From NCBI GenBank assembly GCA_002337215.1, contig DDFO01000051.1, positions 3,489-15,654 of the forward strand: 12,166 nucleotides of DNA, given 5' to 3'. The stretch comes from Phycisphaerales bacterium UBA1926. Lineage in GTDB: Bacteria; Planctomycetota; Phycisphaerae; Phycisphaerales; UBA1924. Under the pieces are notes generated by a model. It searched no databases, was not told the DNA's origin, and was given only the letters and a program-made list of their open reading frames with translations. Within the stretch, counting starts at the first letter, position 1. The number at the start of each line of letters is the position of its first letter. Shown here one piece after another: positions 5,730 through 11,706 of this stretch. Position numbers and translations under genes: made by a program.

Positions 5730-7691
5730 ATGTCTTATGAAGCCGCCGTCCACGCCCAGGCGATCGAGATCGGTCGCCAGTCGCTCGAAATGTGTGCCGC
5801 ATCAGGGAGCGGTCACCCGACCAGCGCCCTGAGCATCGCGCACATCGTGACCGACCTGATGTTCCGCGCGATGCGCTGGAGCCCCGAGTACCCCGATTTC
5901 CCGTCGAGCGACCGCCTCGTGCTGAGCGAGGGTCACGCGGTCCCCGCGGTGTACGCCGCCGCGGCGACGCTGGGGATGATGGTCGGCAAACCGGGTGAGG
6001 ATCGACGCCGGTTGACGGTCGACGATCTCGCGACGCTTCGTGAAGAGAGCAGCGTGCTCGATGGGCACCCCAACCCGATGGAGGGGTTCCCGTTCTTCGA
6101 CGCGGCGACTGGTTCGCTGGGGATGGGTCTCTCGGTCGCGGCGGGGATCGGCAAGGCCGCGAAGATCGACGGGATCGACAAGCGTGCGTACTGCATCATC
6201 GGTGACGGCGAGGCCCGCGAGGGGCAGGTGGCCGAGGCGCTCGACTTCATCGTCGACCACGGGCTGAACAACGTGCTTCCGATCTTCAACTGCAACGAGT
6301 TCGGCCAGGCCGGGCGCGTGAGCGGGCAGCAGAGCCCCGAAACGCTGACCAGGAAACTCGAGGCGTACGGGTTCGAGGTCGTGAGCATCGACGGGCACGA
6401 GCCGGGCCAGGTGCGCGACGCGTTCGACAAGTTCGCCGAGCGGAGCGGGACGGACGGCGCGCCGATGGCGGTGGTCGCCAAGACCGTCAAGGGCTGGGGC
6501 TGCCCGTCCATCCAGGGCGGCGGCTGGCACGGCAAGCCCCCGAGCGGGGACGCGCTGCAGAAGGCGATCGGCGAGCTCGACGAGCTCCGGCTCGAGCTCA
6601 CCAACGCGCTGGGCAGCAACGACCAGTTCACGATCCAGCCCCCCGAGCAGGAAGCGCCCGACATCGTCGAGCCGGGCGAGCTGCCCAGCATGAACCAGTA
6701 CATGCGTTCGATCGACATGGAGGCGGTGATCCACTCGGGCAAGTTTGCGACCCGCAAGGCGTACGGGGTTGCGCTGCGGGCGCTCGGCGAGACGAACAAG
6801 TCGGTCGTCGTGCTCGACGCGGACGTGAGCAACTCGACGTTCGCCGAGACCTTCGCGAAGCTCAACGCGGACCGGTTTGTGGAGTGCAAGATCGCCGAGC
6901 AGAACATGGTCTCGGTCGGCGCGGGCATGAGCGCGTCGGGCAAGGTGCCGTTCTGCTCGACGTTCGCGAAGTTCGTGACGCGGGCGTACGACCAGATCGA
7001 GATGGCGATGAACGGCGGGGCGAACCTCAAGATCGTCGGCTCGCACGCGGGGATCACGCTCGCGGCGGACGGCCCGAGCCAGATGTCGCTGCCCGACGTC
7101 GCGTGGTTCCGGGCCCTCTCGACGACGACCGACCACAACGGCAACCCGGGGTGCTACATCCTGCAGCCCGCCGACGCGTACGCGGCGTACGCCCTGACCG
7201 GCGTCATGGCCGAGTACGAGGGGCTCTGCTACATGCGGACGCTCCGGGCGGACACCGAGTTCGTCTACGGCGACGACCAGGTCTTCAACCTGGGCGGGTT
7301 CGAGACGCTCACCGAGGGACGCGATGTCGTGCTCTGCGCGTGCGGCTACATGGTGCAGGAGGCCAACAAGGCGGTCGAACTGCTCGACAAGGCGGGCGTC
7401 AGCGCGACGCTGCTTGACATGTACTCGATCCCGTTCGACAGCGACAAGCTGCTCGACATCATCGCCTCCAACGGCGGGTACGCCGTGAGCGTTGAGGACA
7501 ACTACGGCGGCGGGCTGGGCTCGGCGATCGCCGACGCGCTTGTCAACGCGGGTGACGCGTTCCAGCTCGAGCAGATGTACGTCGATCGCATCCCCAAGAG
7601 CGCGAAGACGCCCGAGGAGATGCTCGCGATGTGCGGGCTGACCGCCGAGGACATCTGCCAGCGGGCGCTGTCGGTGCTGCAGGTGGTGTGA
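5730..7691 (+). CDS. tkt: Transketolase, animal-like sequence type
   Basis: 653 residues. The enzyme moves two-carbon ketol units between sugar phosphates in the pentose phosphate pathway, using thiamine diphosphate (TPP) and a divalent metal in the cytoplasm. The N-terminal TPP domain (about 1-290) shows SGSGHPTSALS (25-35), SEGHA (66-70), the metal/diphosphate motif GDGE (158-161) with NCN (187-189), and WHGKP (266-270). The pyrimidine-binding domain (about 335-505) shows ATRKAYG (340-346), IAEQNMVS with the catalytic Glu390, PFCSTFAKF (407-415), GSH (437-439) and ADGPSQM (446-452). The C-terminal domain completes the fold, so it is full length. GHPTS in place of the GHPG of E. coli TktA, with the other motifs, resembles the human enzyme as I remember it. 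The start has GGGGAG six bases upstream. It is a single-gene unit ending at the 7730 terminator. Confidence 0.95.
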   Translation: MSYEAAVHAQAIEIGRQSLEMCAASGSGHPTSALSIAHIVTDLMFRAMRWSPEYPDFPSSDRLVLSEGHAVPAVYAAAATLGMMVGKPGEDRRRLTVDDLATLREESSVLDGHPNPMEGFPFFDAATGSLGMGLSVAAGIGKAAKIDGIDKRAYCIIGDGEAREGQVAEALDFIVDHGLNNVLPIFNCNEFGQAGRVSGQQSPETLTRKLEAYGFEVVSIDGHEPGQVRDAFDKFAERSGTDGAPMAVVAKTVKGWGCPSIQGGGWHGKPPSGDALQKAIGELDELRLELTNALGSNDQFTIQPPEQEAPDIVEPGELPSMNQYMRSIDMEAVIHSGKFATRKAYGVALRALGETNKSVVVLDADVSNSTFAETFAKLNADRFVECKIAEQNMVSVGAGMSASGKVPFCSTFAKFVTRAYDQIEMAMNGGANLKIVGSHAGITLAADGPSQMSLPDVAWFRALSTTTDHNGNPGCYILQPADAYAAYALTGVMAEYEGLCYMRTLRADTEFVYGDDQVFNLGGFETLTEGRDVVLCACGYMVQEANKAVELLDKAGVSATLLDMYSIPFDSDKLLDIIASNGGYAVSVEDNYGGGLGSAIADALVNAGDAFQLEQMYVDRIPKSAKTPEEMLAMCGLTAEDICQRALSVLQVV

Positions 7692-7729
7692 TTCAGGCCG
7701 AACCGATTGTCGGCGATACGCATCAGAAC

Positions 7730-7766
7730 AGGCCCGGTCTCTCGAGAGAGGCCGGGCCTTCTTTGT
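7730..7766 (+). terminator. Terminator of the transketolase gene
   Basis: AGGCCCGG (7730-7737) pairs with CCGGGCCT (7752-7759); the internal TCTCTC and GAGAGA can extend the stem with a 2-base bulge. TTCTTTGT follows on the plus strand. The reverse direction lacks a T-run, so service to the convergent gene at 7819 is doubtful. Confidence 0.75.
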
Positions 7767-7798
7767 GCGCATTGGCTCGCTTTGTGCGCATCGGCACG
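7761..7798. repeat. 19-bp tandem duplication next to the transketolase terminator
   Basis: Two adjacent 19-base units (7761-7779 and 7780-7798), both beginning CTTTGTGCGCAT, differ at two positions. The first unit is the T-rich tail of the terminator, so the terminator tail itself appears to have been duplicated. Confidence 0.6.
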
Positions 7799-7818
7799 CG
7801 GATCCGATCGCCGTTCGC

Positions 7819-9258
7819 TCAGCGGAAGCATCCGGTCGTGAACGCGTCGACAAAGATCGCGATGTCGGCGAGGTCATAGATCCCGTCTGGGCTGAGGTCC
7901 GCGGCGGGAAGTTGGTTCACGAACGCGTCGACAAAGACGGCGATGTCGGCGAGGTCGAGGACGCCGAACGGCTCCGCAAGGTCGGCGGCGTTGCAGGGGA
8001 GGGGGCCGTCTGGCGAGACGGAGATGACGTACGGGCCGGACTCCTCGTGCCACCCCATGAAGTCCCAGTCGTCGCCCCCCGTGGCGGCGAGATGGAGGAC
8101 GCCCTGGTCATCGGCGGCGACCACGATGGGCTCACCCTCCGTGACAACATCGGCCACGCCGCTGTTGTCCATCCACGCGACCATCATCCATACCTCGGAC
8201 TGAACATTGACGATGTACGTGCCGTCGGGTGCGAGCCCGGTGATGGTGTAGAAGTCGATATCGCAGGGGCACGGGTCGATCGCGTTGTCGATCCAGAGCT
8301 CGACGAAGTCCGAACTGGTCGGCACATCGAAGAACCCGGAGAAGACCTCGTCACCCGTCACGAACGGCATGTCGTCGACATAGGTGCCCCCGAGCCAACC
8401 GTCCGGACCAAAGAAGTCGACGATCATCTCCCAGCTGCCAACCTGCCCGTGGAAGACACCGGGGGTGAAGGACTCGTTCCCCGACCCAGTGACCTTCCAC
8501 TCGAGCAGGGTCTCACCCGCGAGCGGAGCAGAGATCAGGCTGGCGTATCCGTTCCCAGCGAAGCTCGAGTTGTCGTCGGTATCGATCAGCGCGCCGGTCT
8601 CGTCGAAGAGCCCAAGGAACGTGTCGGGCCGGTCGCACCCGGTGGTCAGGCACGCGTCGTTGTTGAGTTCGACGTCGTAGGTGTCAGTGCCGAGCGGGAC
8701 GCCGTAGACCTCGATCAGGAAAATCTCGGTCCCGAGCGAGAAGGTCTCGTCGAAGGACTCGGTACCCAAGGCATTGCCATCGGTATCGCGCCAGGTGAGG
8801 AAGCCCTCGAAGCGTCCTGTCTCGCCGTGGGGGAAGTTGTGGTTCCAGTACATGTTGTCGGCGCCGGTGATTTCGAGGACGGCGCGTAGGCCGTAGTCGA
8901 AGTCGTAGTATGGCTCTACCCCATAGAGCGCGGACGCGAACCCGTCGCCGAGCGGGCTCGAGTTGTCATCGACGACGGTGGTGCTCGAAGGCAGCCAGGC
9001 ACGCATCAGGGTGTCGGGCATCGGGCACTCGCCCGCCTCGGGGGGTGGGAGCCCGACAGAGAAGTCCCCGTAGCCGCCACCGCACTCCCGGTCATCGAGT
9101 TCGCCGATGATCAGGATGTTTGACAGCGGGTCGGACGGGAGCGTCTCTCCCGGGAATGTGTCGTTGATGGGTTCGATGTCGCCCATCGCGACCGATGCCA
9201 TCGCCAGCACACCGGCGATCGCGGCCACGTCGCCCACGGAAATCGCTCGACGTTCCAT
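7819..9258 (-). CDS. Exported protein with two tandem beta modules and a GC-type dockerin-like C-terminal anchor
   Basis: 479 residues; no enzyme family recognised. A signal peptide (about 1-26, AAIAGVLAMASVAMG) is followed by a head EPINDTFPG (29-37) with ILIIGELDDRECGGGYG (48-64). Two tandem modules follow, PDTLMRAWLP.. (81-209) and PDTFLGLFDETGALIDTDDN (211-230, module to about 334), both with an Asp-rich DDNSS turn typical of PPC-like beta-sandwich domains. A CPCDIDFYTITGL element (330-342) starts a third unit to about 416. The C-terminus (422-477) has two EF-hand-like halves, each with DLADIA[VI]FVDAF, flanked by Cys422 and Cys477. The ATG at 9258 was chosen because AAAAGGAG lies at 9265-9272 and the signal peptide starts right after. 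It is likely secreted or cell-surface. The paralogue lies directly upstream. Confidence 0.88.
   Translation of the reverse strand: MERRAISVGDVAAIAGVLAMASVAMGDIEPINDTFPGETLPSDPLSNILIIGELDDRECGGGYGDFSVGLPPPEAGECPMPDTLMRAWLPSSTTVVDDNSSPLGDGFASALYGVEPYYDFDYGLRAVLEITGADNMYWNHNFPHGETGRFEGFLTWRDTDGNALGTESFDETFSLGTEIFLIEVYGVPLGTDTYDVELNNDACLTTGCDRPDTFLGLFDETGALIDTDDNSSFAGNGYASLISAPLAGETLLEWKVTGSGNESFTPGVFHGQVGSWEMIVDFFGPDGWLGGTYVDDMPFVTGDEVFSGFFDVPTSSDFVELWIDNAIDPCPCDIDFYTITGLAPDGTYIVNVQSEVWMMVAWMDNSGVADVVTEGEPIVVAADDQGVLHLAATGGDDWDFMGWHEESGPYVISVSPDGPLPCNAADLAEPFGVLDLADIAVFVDAFVNQLPAADLSPDGIYDLADIAIFVDAFTTGCFR
7840..7956 (-). repeat. 36-base direct repeat inside the dockerin-like coding region
   Basis: Positions 7840-7875 and 7921-7956 agree at 34 of 36 bases and encode the two DLADIAxFVDAF halves. 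The distance between starts is 81 bases. This reflects the internal duplication of the EF-hand-like unit. Confidence 0.8.
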
Positions 9259-9335
9259 CTCGTTCTCCTTTTGCCAGACCCCGTCTCGCCGGGATCCAAA
9301 CACACCGGGAAACCCGGCAGGAGACACTTTTCGAT

Positions 9336-9341
9336 TTTATA
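9336..9341 (-). promoter_or_regulatory. -10 box of the 479-residue exported protein gene
   Basis: TATAAA on the minus strand, within TCGGTATAAAATCG (9332-9345), lies 77 bases before the ATG in an otherwise GC-rich gap. The upstream side lacks a recognisable -35. The same TCGGTAT context occurs before the paralogue, which raises confidence. Confidence 0.5.
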
Positions 9342-9371
9342 CCGACCAGATGCTGTGGCCCACCCGCGCGC

Positions 9372-9405
9372 AAAGAAGAGACCCGCACCGTTGCGGGTGC
9401 GGGTC
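9372..9405 (-). terminator. Terminator of the 372-residue exported protein gene
   Basis: A perfect 10-bp stem (9380-9389 with 9396-9405) with a 6-base loop, followed on the minus strand by TTCTTTG. It lies 40 bases after the stop at 9446 and separates this gene from its downstream paralogue. Confidence 0.75.
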
Positions 9406-9445
9406 CGGTTGACATCGAGTTGGTTCCGCGAGGTGCGCCGGAGGT

Positions 9446-10564
9446 TTATGGGCATCCGCCCGTGAACGCCGTGACGAACGTGCCGATGTCGGCGAGGTCA
9501 TAGATCCCGTTGCCGTCGAAGTCGGCGATGCAGTCGCCCGAGGTGAACCCGGTCACGAACGCGCCGATATCGGCGAGATCGAGGATACCAAACGGGGCTT
9601 CGAGATCGGCCTCGTTGCACGACTGGCTGCTCCCGCAGGCCTGGGTGACGCTGATCTCCCAGAAGCCGAACGAGGTGTGGCTGCCGTCGAAGTTGGAATC
9701 GCTGATCTCGCTGATCGCGAAGTAGATCGCGCCCGAGGCGTCGGCGGTCTCGGTGATGACCGAGAGGCAGCAGCCCGCGACGGGGTCGTCGTCGTTGAAC
9801 TGGAGCGGCGTGCCGAATTCGTCGTAGGTCTGGAGGATCGAGTCGAAGTCGGCGTCCGTGACGCGGACCTCGTACTCAACACCCGGCGTGAGCCCAACGA
9901 CAACCTGGTAGTCCACATCGCCGCAAAGGCAGTCGCTGCCCACGGTGTTATCCAGGAAGATGTCGTAGGTGACCGCGGCCGGGGGCGGGAACTCGGTGCC
10001 GAAGAAGACCTCGTCGCCACTGAAGAACTCGTAGAACCCGATGTAGTCGCTACCGGCGAAGCCGCCGTCCGCGTCGTAATACTGGGTAAAACCCTCGAAC
10101 GCGCCGAACTGGTCGTGCGGCCCGCCGAAATCGTCGCCGAGCCCGTCGAAGTTGAAATCATCGTACCCGGAAACAGCCCAGTCGATCACGCCGTTCGGTC
10201 CGACATCGAGCCCAAAGAGACCGGAGGCGAGCCCGTCGCCCAGGAAACTCCCGTCGTCGTCGGTCTCGATGAGCACGCCATCCTCGAAGATCCCGAGGAC
10301 GACATCGGGGAAGCAGCCGCCCCCGTACCCGTCCCCGCGGTTCTTCTTGTCAGGCCCCAGCGAGGCGTAGCCGAAACCGCAGCCCCGATCCTCGAGATCA
10401 CCCTGGATCAGAATCTCGCCGTCGACGGCTTCGTAGAAATCGCCGGGGAACTCGTCGTTGAACGGCTCCCCGCCCGGGCCCGCCATCGCCGCCGACGACA
10501 TCGCGAGCACACCCGCGATCGCCGCGGCGTCCTTCGTTGTGATCTCGATTCTTGTCTTGCTCAT
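9446..10564 (-). CDS. Exported protein with PPC-like modules and GC-type dockerin-like C-terminal anchor
   Basis: 372 residues, a paralogue of the gene downstream. Signal peptide AAAIAGVLAMSSAAMAG (13-29) is followed by the same head, EPFNDEFPG (33-41) and ILIQGDLEDRGCGFGYA (51-67). One module begins PDVVLGIFEDGVLIETDDDG (86-105) and runs to about 215. A CLCGDVDYQVVVGL element (212-225) then begins a clear PPC-like unit (to about 308) with DADFDSILQTYDEFG and NDDD, as in bacterial pre-peptidase C-terminal domains. The anchor (316-371) has a degenerate first half, EAPFGILDLADIGAFV, and a good second loop, DFDGNGIYDLAD, with the usual Ca2+-ligand spacing. Cysteines are at 310, 316, 345 and 371. 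The ATG at 10564 has AAAAGGGAAG just upstream; 33 further in-frame codons lack support. Substrate or partner unknown; probably secreted and calcium-dependent. Confidence 0.88.
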   Translation of the reverse strand: MSKTRIEITTKDAAAIAGVLAMSSAAMAGPGGEPFNDEFPGDFYEAVDGEILIQGDLEDRGCGFGYASLGPDKKNRGDGYGGGCFPDVVLGIFEDGVLIETDDDGSFLGDGLASGLFGLDVGPNGVIDWAVSGYDDFNFDGLGDDFGGPHDQFGAFEGFTQYYDADGGFAGSDYIGFYEFFSGDEVFFGTEFPPPAAVTYDIFLDNTVGSDCLCGDVDYQVVVGLTPGVEYEVRVTDADFDSILQTYDEFGTPLQFNDDDPVAGCCLSVITETADASGAIYFAISEISDSNFDGSHTSFGFWEISVTQACGSSQSCNEADLEAPFGILDLADIGAFVTGFTSGDCIADFDGNGIYDLADIGTFVTAFTGGCP

Positions 10565-10645
10565 GTTCTTCCCTTTTCTCTTTCCCGCCGTGATCTTCGA
10601 TTCTCTGTGTGATGCGACCCGCTGAGCAGGGTCCGCACAACCGAA

Positions 10646-10673
10646 ATCATACCGAGACGCCACGTTTGCTCCA
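10646..10673 (-). promoter_or_regulatory. Candidate promoter of the 372-residue exported protein gene
   Basis: TATGAT (10646-10651, minus strand) matches five of six -10 positions and sits 81 bases before the ATG. TGGAGC lies 16 bases upstream (10668-10673) as a weak -35. The 14 bases 10642-10655 agree with the box of the paralogue at 11 positions. Confidence 0.5.
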
Positions 10674-10743
10674 CAGAGAAAACACGCCGCGCATTGCTTT
10701 TGCCGGGTGTGTTATCGGGTCCGGATCCGGCAGATGCATGTGG

Positions 10744-11622
10744 TCAGAGGTCGGTCGGGCTCGCATCGGGCGAGGGGGGCAAGCCGTCCGCGTGCAGGGG
10801 TTCGCTGTCGCCGTCGCGTGGCACGAGCTGGAATCGCCCGATGAGTTCGACATCGAGGCGGTGGGTCTCGTCCATCCCCCGCCTGACGAGCGCCCGCCGG
10901 ACCGCGTCGGCGGAGGCGCGGATCTGGTCGAGCCTTCGCGAGGTGCTGATCGTCGCCGCGTGCTGCCGGTAGAGATAGAGCGGGCGATCGATGCGCTCGA
11001 ACTCGGTGACCTCGCTGAGGCGGAGGCAGAAGTCGTAGTCGGCCGCGAACCTGAGTCGGCCATCGACACCGCCGATCTTGTCGTAGTGCACGCGTCGATA
11101 CAGCCGGAAATGGAAGGTCATGAAGTCGACCAGCAGGCGGTCTTTCGAGTAGGGGATCGCGGCGCGATGGCCGTACCCGACCGGGCGGTTGTGCTCATCG
11201 ATGACCATCTGATCGGTGTAGACGCAGCCCACGCCCGGCTTCTCATCGAGGACCGCCGCGCACGAAGAAAGGCAATCCGGGAGGATCAGGTCGTCGGAAT
11301 CGACCCAGCCGATGTAGTCGCCGCGCGCGTGCGCGTGGGCCTCGGCGAGGTTGGTGGGGCTCCCGGCGTTGGTGTCGCGCCCGAACACCCGGACCCTCGG
11401 GTCTTCCCGCTCGTGCCGCCTCGCGACATCGATCGCGCCGTCCGTGCTCGCATCGTCCATAACGAGCACCTCGAACGACGGGTGGTCCTGTGCGCGGATG
11501 GACCGCAGGCACGCGTCGAGCATCGGCGCACGGTTGTACGCGCAGACGATCACGCTGATGCGCGGATCTTCCTTTCCGTGGGCGCGCGGCGGGGATGCTC
11601 TGTCCGGTTCGGGGCGGGGCAT
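10744..11622 (-). CDS. Family 2 (GT-A fold) glycosyltransferase
   Basis: 292 residues. It transfers a sugar from a nucleotide-sugar donor to an unknown acceptor; there is no membrane segment, so it works in the cytoplasm or loosely at the inner membrane face. The GT2 signatures are in order: ISVIVCAYNRAPML (22-35), VLVMDDASTDG (52-62), the metal-binding DSDD (108-111) within GDYIGWVDSDDL, and ADYDFCLRLSE (194-204), the usual position of the catalytic acid residue. LYLYRQHAATIST (215-227) is the typical LYRxHxxS ending. The first 18 residues and the last 30 are Pro/Asp-rich and probably disordered. No clear ribosome site precedes the ATG at 11622, so the start is less certain than the domain. 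It is flanked on both sides by genes for dockerin-type exported proteins; a role in glycosylating them or a surface polymer is inference. I see no clear terminator after it. Confidence 0.9.
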   Translation of the reverse strand: MPRPEPDRASPPRAHGKEDPRISVIVCAYNRAPMLDACLRSIRAQDHPSFEVLVMDDASTDGAIDVARRHEREDPRVRVFGRDTNAGSPTNLAEAHAHARGDYIGWVDSDDLILPDCLSSCAAVLDEKPGVGCVYTDQMVIDEHNRPVGYGHRAAIPYSKDRLLVDFMTFHFRLYRRVHYDKIGGVDGRLRFAADYDFCLRLSEVTEFERIDRPLYLYRQHAATISTSRRLDQIRASADAVRRALVRRGMDETHRLDVELIGRFQLVPRDGDSEPLHADGLPPSPDASPTDL

Positions 11623-11656
11623 CCGCCCACGATACCGGATCGCGCGCGTCCGTCCT

Positions 11657-11683
11657 CACGGGCCGCACGGGCCGCACTGGCCG
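11657..11683. repeat. Three tandem 9-base units between genes
   Basis: CACGGGCCG occurs twice in tandem (11657-11674) followed by CACTGGCCG (11675-11683). It lies in the 84-base gap before the glycosyltransferase. Likely a simple replication-slippage repeat. Confidence 0.5.
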
Positions 11684-11706
11684 CGCGATGCGTTCGGCGG
11701 TGGCGG

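Noticed and set aside
5802..7877. Long open minus-strand frame opposite transketolase (about 690 codons)
   Set aside because: The translation is Arg/His/Val-rich low complexity. The transketolase on the other strand has complete family motifs, a ribosome site and a terminator.
7819..10564. Regular short repeats of GATGTCGGCGAGGTC considered as a CRISPR-like or intergenic repeat array
   Set aside because: They lie within coding sequence and encode the repeated DLADI segments of the C-terminal anchors.
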